Assembly: GCF_000429905.1 (NCBI RefSeq) | Contig: NZ_AUCT01000003.1 | Span: 310,001-374,000 of the forward strand | Direction of reading: 5' to 3' | DNA length: 64,000 bases | Source: Desulfatibacillum aliphaticivorans DSM 15576 | GTDB lineage: Bacteria; Desulfobacterota; Desulfobacteria; Desulfobacterales; Desulfatibacillaceae | In this document: positions 43,821 through 52,920 of the stretch, one piece after another | Layout of the letters: the number at the start of each line of letters is the position of its first letter | How positions within the stretch are numbered: position 1 is the first letter of the stretch | Notes under the pieces: model-generated | Database searches by the model: none | The model's input: only the letters and a program-made list of their open reading frames with translations | Told to the model about the DNA's origin: nothing | Position numbers and translations under genes: made by a program

Positions 43821-45639
43821 ATGACGCCTTCCCAAATCAATATCCAAAACGAGACGGTCCCCACGCTATTCTGGCGCCGCGTACACGACTGGGCGGACAA
43901 CACCGCCCTGCGCGCCAAGGTTTACGGCATCTGGAGAAAAATCACCTGGAGGGAATACGGGCAAAAAGCCAGGTACGCCGGCCTGGGCCTCATCAGCCTG
44001 GGCCTGGAAAAAGATGATCGGGTCACCATCATCAGCGAAAACAACCCGGAATGGCTGTTCAGCGACATGGGCGCCATATGCGCCGGCGGCATCTCCGTGG
44101 GGATTTATCCCACGGACTCCCCCCAACAGGTGGAATACGTCCTGAATCATTGCCAGGCGAAATTTTACATCGCCGAAGACGAAGAGCAGTTGGACAAGGT
44201 TCTGGAAGTGCGGGAGCGCACCCCCCACCTGAAAAAGATCATCGTTATGGACATGGAAGGCCTGCGCCATTTTGAAGACGACATGTGCATGAGCTTTGAC
44301 GACCTGCTGGAACTGGGCAAGAAAATGGACGAGGAAAACCCCTTGCTCTTTGAACAGCGCCTGCGCGAGCCCCAGCCGGAAGACACGGCCATTCTCATCT
44401 ACACCTCGGGCACCACCGGGCCTCCCAAAGGGGCTATGATCAACCCACGCCAATATCCTGAACACCATGGACATGCAAAACGAGGTGAATCCCGGGGATG
44501 AAACGGACGAAATCCTGTCCTTCCTGCCCCTGTGTCATATCGCCCAGAGAACGGTGTCGGTATTTGCGCCTTTGCTAACGGGCGGCAGAATCAACTTTGT
44601 GGAGGAAATGGACACGATCCCCCAGAACATGCAGGAGGTCTCCCCCACCATCTTCTTCGCCGTGCCCAGAATCTGGGAGAAATTCTATTCCTCCCTGATT
44701 CTGACCATGAAGGAATCCACCCGGTTCGAGAAGCTGGCCTTTAAATGGGCCACGGGAATCGGCCAGAAGCTGTCGGATATACGCCTGCACGGCCAGGAGC
44801 CGCCCGCCTATCTGAAAGTCCTGTTCAAACTTGCGGACTGGGCGGTTTTGCGCAACCTGAAAAAGGTGATCGGACTGAACCGGGCCAGATACTGCATGTC
44901 CGGCGCGGCGCCCATATCCCCCGACCTGTTGAAGTTCTATCACGGCCTGGGCCTGGACATCCGGGAGGTATACGGCCAGACGGAAAACTGCGGCCCCACC
45001 ACGGTGCACTATTCGGGCCATGTGAAATTCGGCACAGTGGGCCAGCCCCTGCCCCGGGCCCAGGTGAAGATTGCGGAGGACGGCGAAATATTGCTCAACG
45101 GCCCCCATGTCTTCAAGGGCTATTTCAACGATCCTGAAAAAACCGCCGAAACGGTCATCGACGGGTGGCTCTACACCGGCGACGTGGGCAGAATCGACGA
45201 AGACGGCCATTTGATCATTACGGACCGGAAAAAGGACATCATCATCACGGCCGGAGGCAAGAACATCACGCCGTCCGAAATCGAAAACCAGCTTAAGTTC
45301 AGCCCCTACATCACGGACGCCGTGGTGATCGGCGACGGCCGGAAATACCTGACGGCCCTCATTATGGTGGACGACGAAAACGTCATGAAGTTCGCCCAGG
45401 AAAACAAAGTGCCTTTTACCACTTACGCAAGCCTTACCAAGGCCCAGGAGGTTGTGGACCTGATTCAAAACGAAGTGGAGGAAGTGAACAAACAATTTGC
45501 ACGGGTGGAGACGGTCAAGAAGTTCCGTTTGATTGACATTCAGCTGACCACGGACGACGACGAAATCACTCCCACGGGAAAACTGAAGCGCAATTTCGTG
45601 AACGAAAAGTTCAAGGATGTCATCGAGTCGATGTATTAG
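43821..45639 (+). pseudogene. AMP-binding long-chain-type acyl-CoA ligase, broken by a 1-base frameshift
   Basis: About 605 residues if repaired. The first part runs from ATG 43821 (an in-frame ATG at 43737 overlaps livF) through the ATP-binding motif LIYTSGTTGPPKGAM, then leaves frame at CCC 44444-44446. Dropping one C restores MINHANILNTMDMQ and joins smoothly to the second frame, which runs to 45639 with FLPLCHIAQR, VYGQTENCGP, YTGDVGRIDEDGHL and the lysine-containing end PTGKLKRNF. The enzyme would convert an imported carboxylic acid to its CoA thioester. Everything else is intact, so a sequencing error or very recent mutation is as likely as true loss. Between livF and a solute-binding protein gene. 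Confidence 0.85.
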
Positions 45640-45672
45640 GCTCTATAACTCAAAGCATAGCGGAGGTAGATC

Positions 45673-46857
45673 ATGAAAGCCAAAACGTTTGTACTGTTTT
45701 TAGCTCTTATTGCAGCTCTGGGTTTCAGCTTTTCAGCGTCAGCAGAAGTTGGCGTGACGGATACGGAAATTATCATCGGTTCCCACCAAGACCTGAGCGG
45801 CCCCATTGCAGGATGGGGAACCCAGGTAAAAATGGGCCTGGAAATGCGAGCCAAGGAGTGCAATGATGCGGGCGGCATCCATGGCAGAAAAATCAAGTTG
45901 ATCATCGAAGACAACGCCTATGACCCTAAAAAGGCCATTATGGTGACCAACAAGCTGATCTCCCGCGATAAAGTGTTCGCTTTTGTGGGCAACATGGGCT
46001 CCCCCACGGCGGGCGCCACCAAGCCCCTTATCTCCAAGAAAAAAATACCGCAAATGTTTCCGCTGACCGCGGCTTCTTTGTTTTTCGACCCCTTCGACAG
46101 GTACAGCTTCGGCGGCTGGGTTCCGTACTATGACCAGATGCGCTGCGCCACCAAATGGTTTGCGGAAAACAAAGGCTACACCAAATTCGGAATCATGTAC
46201 CAGGATGACGAATTCGGCCAAATCGCGAAAAAGGGCCTGGAAGACCAGTTAGCGGCGATGGGTTTGAAAGTTACGGCCGCCGAGTCATACAAGCGCGGCG
46301 CTACGGACTTCAGCTCCCAAATCGCCAAGCTGAAAAAAGCCGACGTGGAAGTCGTATGCCTGGGCACGGTCATCCGCGAAACCGTCGGAGCTTTGAAAGA
46401 AGCCAAAAAACTCAATTGGGACGTCGACATGGTGGGCATCTCCCCTGCGTACACCACCTATGTGGTGGGACTCTGCCTGAAAGCCGGATTCTCGCCCGAT
46501 GGTTTTTACGCTACCGGCCAGACCCCGTACATCTATCCTGACAGCCCTTATGACTCCGTGCGCGAATGGTGCGCCAAGCACAAGGAAATGTTTGGGAAAG
46601 ACCCGGACATCCCCACTTCCGCCGGATGGGCGGCCCTGGATTACTTCATCAAAGTGGCTGAAAAGGCCGGTCCGGACCTGACCAGGGAAAAATGGATCGA
46701 TACGGCCGAACATTTCGGCGTTTACAAAGATACAATGTTCCACGGCGTGGACATTGAATTCACCCCAAAACAGCATCAGGGCGCTTATGACGCCATATTG
46801 AGCCAGGTAGAGAATAACAAGTTTGTGCAGGTTGCCGACGTGTCCTTCAGGGACTAA
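45673..46857 (+). CDS. livK: Periplasmic solute-binding protein of the Liv transporter (copy 1)
   Basis: 394 residues, ATG preceded by GGAGGTAGATC. Signal peptide MKAKTFVLFLALIAALGFSF, cleavage near SASA. The type I periplasmic binding fold begins VGVTDTEIIIGSHQDLSGPI, the standard opening of LivJ/LivK-like proteins, and covers the whole length. It lacks a lipobox, so it is probably free in the periplasm. It is very like the second copy at 47374, without visible gaps. The ligand is not known; linkage to an acyl-CoA ligase suggests an organic acid. The 33-base intergenic region before it is also duplicated before copy 2. Confidence 0.9.
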   Translation: MKAKTFVLFLALIAALGFSFSASAEVGVTDTEIIIGSHQDLSGPIAGWGTQVKMGLEMRAKECNDAGGIHGRKIKLIIEDNAYDPKKAIMVTNKLISRDKVFAFVGNMGSPTAGATKPLISKKKIPQMFPLTAASLFFDPFDRYSFGGWVPYYDQMRCATKWFAENKGYTKFGIMYQDDEFGQIAKKGLEDQLAAMGLKVTAAESYKRGATDFSSQIAKLKKADVEVVCLGTVIRETVGALKEAKKLNWDVDMVGISPAYTTYVVGLCLKAGFSPDGFYATGQTPYIYPDSPYDSVREWCAKHKEMFGKDPDIPTSAGWAALDYFIKVAEKAGPDLTREKWIDTAEHFGVYKDTMFHGVDIEFTPKQHQGAYDAILSQVENNKFVQVADVSFRD

Positions 46858-46892
46858 GCGCCTGCATCTGCGGCGCTGTGTTCAAGCGGCGC

Positions 46893-47045
46893 GGAAAAGG
46901 CCGGGAGGCGTCCCACGATCTTATGCCCAAGGCAACTTTGATGATCATGAGCGCCCATTTGAGAGAGGATAGGGCCGAAGTCAACCTGGCATCGGCGCGG
47001 GGGTGCGATTACTTCCCCATCCTCAAGGACCGTAAGGCCAGTTAA
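46893..47045 (+). pseudogene. Decayed livF fragment
   Basis: DNA from AAAGGCCGGGAGG onward aligns with the middle of livF. In one frame it ends GAEVN..., then CDYFPILKDRKAS and a stop, matching YDYFPILKDRTGQ of the intact protein; just before, AHLREDRA matches AYLRNDRA. Start, Walker motifs and C-terminus are missing. It is part of the duplicated block between the two binding-protein genes. Confidence 0.75.
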
Positions 47046-47058
47046 CAGGAGACAAAAA

Positions 47059-47090
47059 GCGCCCGGCGGCGATTGGCCGCCGCCGGGCGC
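47059..47090. terminator. Strong GC hairpin inside the duplication scar
   Basis: Perfect 12-bp arms GCGCCCGGCGGC (47059-47070) and GCCGCCGGGCGC (47079-47090) with an 8-base loop. It lacks a T-run. It may terminate transcription after the first binding-protein gene or separate expression of the second copy. Confidence 0.55.
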
Positions 47091-47155
47091 GCTCTCATGG
47101 TTTGTCCCGGCCGCTCATGCCGGGCGACCCGTCCCCGGGCCTTTTGCTTTTTTGG

Positions 47156-47340
47156 TCGTTACGGACCTGATTAAGGACGGAGTGGAAGAGACGGAGAATC
47201 AACTGAGGGTGGAGGCCATCAACAGATTCCGGTTGATTGACATCCAGTTGACAACAGACGGCGAAATAACTCTTACGAAAAAACTCTAACCCAATTTCGT
47301 GAACGAAAAGTTCAAGGATGTCATTGAATCCATGTATTAA
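47156..47340 (+). pseudogene. Decayed 3' end of a second acyl-CoA ligase gene
   Basis: It aligns with the last 60 codons of the ligase at 43821-45639: TDLIKDGVEE against VDLIQNEVEE, FRLIDIQLTTD identical, and after an internal TAA the ending NFVNEKFKDVIESMY identical, with the stop at the same place. It is followed by the same short spacer and ribosome site as in front of the first binding-protein gene. Clear remnant, not functional. Confidence 0.85.
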
Positions 47341-47373
47341 GCCCCTTAACTCTAACCATAGTGGAGGTGGAAA

Positions 47374-48558
47374 ATGAAAACCAAATGGGTGGTACTGTTA
47401 TTAACTCTTTTGATGGCAGCCGGCTTTGCTTTTACGGCGTCGGCCGAAGTAGGCATTACCGACGACGAAATCGTCATCGGCTCCCATCTGGACCTGAGCG
47501 GCCCCATCGCGGGCTGGGGAACCCAGGCGAAACTGGGCATGGAAATGCGCGCCAAGGAATGCAACGACGCCGGCGGCATCCATGGCCGGAAAATCAGACT
47601 GGTCATTGAAGACAACGCCTACGACCCCAAAAAGGCCATCATGGTGACCAACAAACTCATCGCCCGCGATAAAGTCTTTATGTTCGTGGGCAACATGGGC
47701 TCCCCCACGGCGGGCGCCACCAAACCTCTGATTTCCAAGAAAAAAATTCCGCAAATCTTCCCCATTACGGCGGCGTCCCTGTTCTTTGATCCTTACGACA
47801 GGTACAGCTTCGGCGGCTGGATTCCCTACTATGACCAAGTCCGCTGCGCCGCCAAATGGTTTGTGGAAAACAAGGGCGCCAAAAAGTTCGGCATGATGTA
47901 CCAGGACGACGAAATGGGCCACATCATGAAAAAGGGCCTGGAAGACCAACTGGCAGTGCATGGCCTTAAAATCACAGCGGCCGAATCCTATAAACGCGGC
48001 GCCACGGATTTCAGCTCCCAGATGGCCAAGCTGAAAAAAGCCGACGTGGACGTGGTGTGTCTGGCCACCGTCATCCGCGAAACCGTGGGCGGCGTCAAAG
48101 AAGCCAAGAAGCTCAACTGGGACGTGGACATGGTCTGCTACTCCCCCGGCTACAACAGCTACGTTGTGGGCCTCTGCCTGAAAGCCGGCTTCTCCCCGGA
48201 CGGCCTCTACGCCACCGGTCAGTCCAACTACGTCTATCCCGACAGCGAGTTGGAATCCATCCGCAATTTCTGCGCCAGGCATAAGGCTCTGTACGGCAAA
48301 GATCCCGACCTGCCGACCTCTGCAGGATACAGCGGCTTGGATTACTTCATCAAGGTGGCTGAAAAAGCCGGTCCGGACCTGACCCGGGAAAAATGGATCG
48401 ATACCGCCGAACATTACGGCGTCTACAAAGACGAAACCTTCGGCGGCGTGGATATTGAATTCACCCCGGAGCAGCATCAGGGCGCTTTTGACGCCATCCT
48501 GAACCAGGTGAAGAACAACAAGTTCGTGAAGATCACTGACGTGTCTTTCAGGGAATAA
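47374..48558 (+). CDS. livK: Periplasmic solute-binding protein of the Liv transporter (copy 2)
   Basis: 394 residues, ATG after GGAGGTGGAAA. Signal peptide MKTKWVVLLLTLLMAAGFAF. Same length as copy 1 and highly similar throughout; differences cluster in ligand-lobe segments, for example VCYSPGYNSYVVG here against VGISPAYTTYVVG. An intact copy next to decayed neighbours suggests selection to keep a second ligand specificity or more protein (inference). Transcription ends at a strong terminator shared with the convergent CoA-transferase genes. Confidence 0.9.
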   Translation: MKTKWVVLLLTLLMAAGFAFTASAEVGITDDEIVIGSHLDLSGPIAGWGTQAKLGMEMRAKECNDAGGIHGRKIRLVIEDNAYDPKKAIMVTNKLIARDKVFMFVGNMGSPTAGATKPLISKKKIPQIFPITAASLFFDPYDRYSFGGWIPYYDQVRCAAKWFVENKGAKKFGMMYQDDEMGHIMKKGLEDQLAVHGLKITAAESYKRGATDFSSQMAKLKKADVDVVCLATVIRETVGGVKEAKKLNWDVDMVCYSPGYNSYVVGLCLKAGFSPDGLYATGQSNYVYPDSELESIRNFCARHKALYGKDPDLPTSAGYSGLDYFIKVAEKAGPDLTREKWIDTAEHYGVYKDETFGGVDIEFTPEQHQGAFDAILNQVKNNKFVKITDVSFRE

Positions 48559-48583
48559 GCTCTTCTAAAACCCTTTACATTCC

Positions 48584-48628
48584 AAAACGCCCGCCCTCCC
48601 TTGCGGAGAGCGGGCGTTTTATTTGGGA
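48584..48628. terminator. Bidirectional rho-independent terminator
   Basis: 11-bp arms AAAACGCCCGC (48584-48594) and GCGGGCGTTTT (48610-48620), with T-rich ends on both strands. It lies between the convergent binding-protein and CoA-transferase genes. Confidence 0.85.
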
Positions 48629-48636
48629 AGCAGGCC

Positions 48637-49464
48637 CTAATTTTCGGCACGCATCTTTTTGATTTGCGCGACGGCGTGTTCGATCCCCAGCTCAATGCCC
48701 AAAGCGCGGCTCATGGTCTGATTGGGGGCGAAACGCCGGACAAAGGCGATTTCCTCGTCCGAAGGGCGCTCCGTAACCTTCAAATCCTCGGCGACTTTCA
48801 TCTCCCATGGAACCTTGGCCTGGATCTCCTCCACCTCAACGCCCGGATGAATCCGGGCCAAAAACATTTCCTTGGTTTCCTCGTCAAAATGAAAAATCCC
48901 CTGGGTGGTGATGAGCGCGCAAGGGCCGCTGTCCTTGGGAAAATACCCGCTTTCGTTGCGTGAGTTTCCGCCCCGCAAGTGGCCGGGGGAGGTCAGGTAG
49001 TCCAGCTTTTCCTTGAACTCCCCGCTGCGCATGGTCAAAACCGTGCGTTTGGAATAGGATATGAAGTCCGCGGCGCCGCCCGAGCCTGGCAGTCGGAGGT
49101 CGGGTTTGTAGTAATCGCCGATGGTGGTTGTGTTCAGGTTCCCGTAGCGGTCCACCTGCCCCACTCCCAAAAAACAGACGTCCACAAAACCCCGATACAG
49201 GGCCGTGAATATGGAAAACAAGTCCGTGTTGTAAGAATAGCCGCGCATGGCGTGGGCGTCGGCGATGTGGTTCAGGGGAACCAGGGGCTCAAAATCCACA
49301 ATGCCGGACTCCAGCATGAGAGTGGCGTTGGGCGCATGGAGGGCCTTAGCCAGGGCGCCGGCGGTCATGGGCAGGCCCACGCCCAGGATGATGTTTTCTC
49401 CGTCGTTGATTTCCCGGGCTGCGGCGATGATCAGCATTTCGTTGAGCGTAAAAGGCTTAGCCAT
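48637..49464 (-). CDS. CoA-transferase family I, beta subunit (glutaconate CoA-transferase B / IpdB-like)
   Basis: 275 residues. LMLESGIVDF carries the Glu (Glu 52) expected to form the glutamyl-CoA thioester in this family. GVGQVDRYGNLNTT and GSGGAADF are further family landmarks. The protein would move CoA between acyl donors and a carboxylic acid, or in the Ipd branch act on ring-cleavage products. It overlaps the alpha-subunit gene by 8 bases, so the subunits are translated in step. The position opposite the Liv/ligase operon and beside beta-oxidation genes fits activation of imported acids. Exact acid not deducible. Confidence 0.85.
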   Translation of the reverse strand: MAKPFTLNEMLIIAAAREINDGENIILGVGLPMTAGALAKALHAPNATLMLESGIVDFEPLVPLNHIADAHAMRGYSYNTDLFSIFTALYRGFVDVCFLGVGQVDRYGNLNTTTIGDYYKPDLRLPGSGGAADFISYSKRTVLTMRSGEFKEKLDYLTSPGHLRGGNSRNESGYFPKDSGPCALITTQGIFHFDEETKEMFLARIHPGVEVEEIQAKVPWEMKVAEDLKVTERPSDEEIAFVRRFAPNQTMSRALGIELGIEHAVAQIKKMRAEN

Positions 49465-50503
49465 AGAGCTTCTCCCTTTGTTCCAGCAAGAGTTCCAGTT
49501 CCTCCGGGGTTTTTCCCAGGTACCTGTCGCGGTCGTTTTCGTCCCAGGCCGAGTGGAAGGCCGCGCCGTAGCTTGCGGGCGCGCTGGGCAAAGGTTTGGC
49601 TTTCAATGCCTGCAGCCTGCTGATGTGGAAAACCTTGGCGTAATGATCCAAATACGCTTGCCTGGACGGGCAGCCGTAAACCCATTCATCCAGCCATTTT
49701 TCCATGTCTTCGCACTTTTTCATGGCCGCCATGATCAGGCCGTAAAAGAGCTTGTCCTGATTGTAATAGCCCAGAACCTCGCAAGGATGGGCGCCCCACG
49801 GGCTTTCCACCACGGCGTCCACCCGGTATGCGGGGATGATGGTAAAGTGAGGACTGGCGCGGACAATGCTTTCGTCCACGATTTCCTCGCAGGACACGAT
49901 GATCTTTTTGCTGGCGAGAGCGGCCGCGGCCACGCTGCCCAAAGCGCCCCAGTACTGGGCGTTGCCGTGTTTGTCGGCCCGCTGCACGTGCACGATGCAG
50001 ACGTCCGGGTTGGCGGCTGGAACGGTGAGGATTTCCTTGCCGGTGTAGGGGCATGTGATGATCCGGTATTTGTCGTCGCCCATGAAGGTGCGTTTGGTGA
50101 ACAAATCGGTCTCGCGAACGCCCTCCAGCACCTGCATGAAGGAAAATCCGTGCATCCCGGCGACCATGCGGGCGTTGTAGTTGAAATTGCTATAGTCCTC
50201 CAGTTCCAGGCTGCCGTCCTGCAATGCTCTTTCCACGGACGAGCCTCCGGTTTTTCCGCCGGAGCGCATGACATAGGTGCTGACCATACGGGAAAGGCAA
50301 CCGGCGGCGGTGAGAATTTCCGCGTCGAAAATGCCGGATTGGGAGTACAGGGTAAGGTCGCGGCGTCCCTGCCGGATGACTTCGCACACGAGGTCTGCGC
50401 AAGTGCCTACCGTATAATTGCCGATCACCAGTTCATCGCCGTCGTGGATTAACCGTTGCACGGCTTCTTGGGCGGTGGTGACTTTGGATCTTTTTCCCTC
50501 CAT
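49457..50503 (-). CDS. CoA-transferase family I, alpha subunit (glutaconate CoA-transferase A / IpdA-like)
   Basis: 348 residues. It starts with KVTTAQEAVQRLIHDGDELV, where family members have the first strand and helix. HVQRADKHGNAQYWGA is the well-conserved segment with the xADxxGN pattern, and EEIVDES follows. There is no signal peptide; it works in the cytoplasm with the beta subunit encoded immediately downstream. The gene is the first of a two-gene unit; the 425 bases upstream hold a repeat element that separates it from the beta-oxidation genes. Confidence 0.85.
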   Translation of the reverse strand: MEGKRSKVTTAQEAVQRLIHDGDELVIGNYTVGTCADLVCEVIRQGRRDLTLYSQSGIFDAEILTAAGCLSRMVSTYVMRSGGKTGGSSVERALQDGSLELEDYSNFNYNARMVAGMHGFSFMQVLEGVRETDLFTKRTFMGDDKYRIITCPYTGKEILTVPAANPDVCIVHVQRADKHGNAQYWGALGSVAAAALASKKIIVSCEEIVDESIVRASPHFTIIPAYRVDAVVESPWGAHPCEVLGYYNQDKLFYGLIMAAMKKCEDMEKWLDEWVYGCPSRQAYLDHYAKVFHISRLQALKAKPLPSAPASYGAAFHSAWDENDRDRYLGKTPEELELLLEQREKLYG

Positions 50504-50642
50504 ATATGTCTCCTGTTTGAGTGAAAGGGTAAGGGGTGTGGATTAAAAGAGGGATAGGCGAAAAAATGGTTTTTACGAGTTTATTGGGACGCCAGCAAGG
50601 TTCGTCTGATTCTTGCGGTTTTATTATTTCTCCAACTATTTG

Positions 50643-50853
50643 TTGGGTTTCGCGTCCGGCGCTCCAGGCTTCAGTCTCCCGCATTGGCCCGGCAAGTTCT
50701 TCGCGTTCGGGCAGGCCGTGCAAGCTCTACCCAACCTACTAACTTTATTAATAAATAGTAGATTGGGCAGAGCGATGGAAAGGCATATTGAAAGCCCGTA
50801 ACCTGCGTCTTGCGGGATCGCATCCAACGTTTTTTTCTTCCTGCGAAACCCAA
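50643..50853. repeat. Inverted-repeat element, copy A
   Basis: Outer arms TTGGGTTTCGC (50643-50653) and GCGAAACCCAA (50843-50853) face each other. An inner 18-bp pair (50724-50741 and 50756-50773; GCTCTACCCAACC against its complement, two mismatches) forms a hairpin. No coding capacity. Related elements are at 57247 and 58506. Confidence 0.75.
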
Positions 50854-50896
50854 TAAAAAGTCGCCGAATCCGCTTTATAACAACCTGGCTTGCCAA

Positions 50897-50929
50897 GGCT
50901 CAAACGTCAAACGTAGACTTGACCCCATT
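50897..50929. repeat. 33-bp direct repeat, copy 1
   Basis: Begins GGCTCAAACGTCAAACG and ends TTGACCCCATT. It recurs at 57444-57476 with a single C/T difference. Both copies lie just past the 3' end of a minus-strand gene and about 45 bases from an inverted-repeat element. Confidence 0.8.
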
Positions 50930-51699
50930 TACTCGCCGATAAAATTAGGCGGGCGCTTTTCCAGAAATGCGGCGAATCCCTCCTGGCTGTCTTTGGTGTT
51001 CTTGACGACAGCGCTGCCCTGCCCTTCGACTTCCAGGCCGATTTCAATGCCTTCGTAAGCGCCGGCCGACATGGCTTTCAGCACCATGGCCACAGCCACC
51101 GGAGGCCGCTTGGCCAGGGCTTCGGCAAAAGCCATGGCGTCTTCCATGAGCATTTCAGGGGCGCTGACCTGATTGACCAGGCCGATTTCCAGGGCCTGAT
51201 TAGCGTCCAGGCGTCTGGAGAACAGGATCATGTCCAGGGCCTTGGCTTCGCCGATCACCCGGGAAAGACGCTGGGTGCCGCCCCATCCGGGGATGATGCC
51301 CAGATTCAACTCGGTCAGGCCGATTTTGGCCTTGGGATTATCGGCCATAATGCGGAACGTGCAGCAAAGCGCCAGTTCCAGGCCGCCGCCCAACGCGTGT
51401 CCGTTGATGGCCGCGATCACGGGCTTCTCAAACCGGTCAATGCGAGTCCACAGGGTCTTGGCCATGGGGCTGGTCTTGGGCAGGTTGGCGGCGTCGGAAA
51501 CGTCCATGCCGGCGGAAAAGCATTTGTCGCCCGCGCCGGTGAGGATGACTACCCGCACGTCCTTATCCTTTTCAGCTTCATCCACAGCAGCCAGGAAGTC
51601 CGTGACGGCCGCCAGGTTCCAGGCGTTGGCCGGGGGATGGTTGAAGGTGATGACGGCGATATGCCCCTTTTTTTCGTAAATCATATTTTCCAGGTTCAT
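50929..51699 (-). CDS. Enoyl-CoA hydratase (crotonase family)
   Basis: 256 residues, the usual length. NGHALGGGLELALCC (about 100-114) and IGLTELNLGIIPGWGGTQRL (about 126-145) carry both catalytic Glu of hydratases (Glu 108 and Glu 130), and FSAGMDVSD supplies the oxyanion-hole loop. It adds water to trans-2-enoyl-CoA in beta-oxidation. Last gene of the minus-strand run; 13 bases after the acyl-CoA dehydrogenase stop. A dehydratase or isomerase role is possible, but both acids being present favours hydratase. Confidence 0.9.
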   Translation of the reverse strand: MNLENMIYEKKGHIAVITFNHPPANAWNLAAVTDFLAAVDEAEKDKDVRVVILTGAGDKCFSAGMDVSDAANLPKTSPMAKTLWTRIDRFEKPVIAAINGHALGGGLELALCCTFRIMADNPKAKIGLTELNLGIIPGWGGTQRLSRVIGEAKALDMILFSRRLDANQALEIGLVNQVSAPEMLMEDAMAFAEALAKRPPVAVAMVLKAMSAGAYEGIEIGLEVEGQGSAVVKNTKDSQEGFAAFLEKRPPNFIGE

Positions 51700-51712
51700 G
51701 GTTTGCTCCTTT

Positions 51713-52876
51713 TTACCTGTTGGCCTTACGGTATCCCAACTGGTCCATGGCGATGATCATCTTGCAGATGTTGGCCGAGCCTTCCACCAGTACGTAGGTG
51801 GGGATGTCGCGGTAGTAGCGGGCCAGGGGATATTCCGTGGAATATCCGTAGGCGCCCATAAGCCGCATGCCGTAGTTGGCGCACTTCATGGCGGTTTCCC
51901 CGGCGAAGTACTTGGCCTGGGCCACGGCCATGCCGTTATTTTCCATGCCCTGGTCTTTCTGCCATGAGGCCTTGTAGACCAGAAGCCGGGCCGCCTCGAT
52001 TTCCGTGGTCATCTGGGCGATCAGATCCTGGTTCATCTGAAAGGTTCCCACGGACTTGCCGAATTGCTCCCTCTTGGTGATGTATTTTGTGGCGATATCC
52101 AGGCAGGCCTGGGCGCATCCCACGGCTCCTGCGGCCGCGGAAAGGCGGGTGTTGGCCAATGACGAAAAGACGATCCTGGCCCCGTCGCCGGGCTTGCCCA
52201 AAAGGTTTTCCTTGGGCACGCGGGTGTTGTCGAAAAACAGTTCGCCGGTGGGCGAAGAGTGGGAGCCCATCTTGTTTAGATCCGTGGTCTTGATGCCGTT
52301 GAAGTTCCTGGGCTCCACGATGAACGCGGACAAGCCCTTGGTTTTGGCCGATTTGTCCGTATAGGCGTAAATGATGATCACGTCCGCCTGATGGGCGTTG
52401 GAAATCCAGGTTTTGGAGCCGTTCAGCACGTAGTGATCGCCCATGTCCGTGGCCTCGGTTTCGATGGCCAGAACGTCGGAGCCTGCGTTGGGCTCGGTAA
52501 TGCCGAAGCCGCCCAGGTATTCGGCGCGGCAGAGTTTTTCCACGTATTTCTTTTTAGCTTCTTCGGTCCCGTATTTGTAGATGGGATAGGCGCAGCCCAG
52601 GCCCAGAAGGTTGATCTGCACCCGCAGGGAGCTGGAAGCCCTTGCGATTTCCTCGGTGATGATGGAAGCCGCCAGCCAGCCCATGCCTTCTCCGCCGTAT
52701 TCCTCGGGGACGACGGCGCCGAAAAAGCCCAGTTCACCCATGGGCTTCAGGACTTCCTTGATGGGCAGGTAGTGATCGGCGTCCCATTGATCCGCATTGG
52801 GGGCGATGTTCTTTGTGGCAAACTCGCGGACGGCCTTTTGAAGCATTTGCAGCTCTTTGGAAAGTTCAAAAATCAT
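51713..52876 (-). CDS. Acyl-CoA dehydrogenase (short form)
   Basis: 387 residues, a typical tetrameric acyl-CoA dehydrogenase. FGITEPNAGSD (about 123-133) and WISNAHQADV are the FAD-binding landmarks. The catalytic base is probably the Glu in YVLVEGSANICK near the C-terminus, where the family has YEGT. It oxidises acyl-CoA to trans-2-enoyl-CoA, passing electrons to ETF. Substrate length cannot be read; a glutaryl-CoA-type specificity is possible given the adjacent CoA-transferase. Between a thiolase gene (44 bases) and the enoyl-CoA hydratase gene. Confidence 0.9.
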   Translation of the reverse strand: MIFELSKELQMLQKAVREFATKNIAPNADQWDADHYLPIKEVLKPMGELGFFGAVVPEEYGGEGMGWLAASIITEEIARASSSLRVQINLLGLGCAYPIYKYGTEEAKKKYVEKLCRAEYLGGFGITEPNAGSDVLAIETEATDMGDHYVLNGSKTWISNAHQADVIIIYAYTDKSAKTKGLSAFIVEPRNFNGIKTTDLNKMGSHSSPTGELFFDNTRVPKENLLGKPGDGARIVFSSLANTRLSAAAGAVGCAQACLDIATKYITKREQFGKSVGTFQMNQDLIAQMTTEIEAARLLVYKASWQKDQGMENNGMAVAQAKYFAGETAMKCANYGMRLMGAYGYSTEYPLARYYRDIPTYVLVEGSANICKMIIAMDQLGYRKANR

Positions 52877-52920
52877 GGTTTATCTCCATAATGCCGGGCT
52901 ATGCCCAGGCGTTGAGTTTG

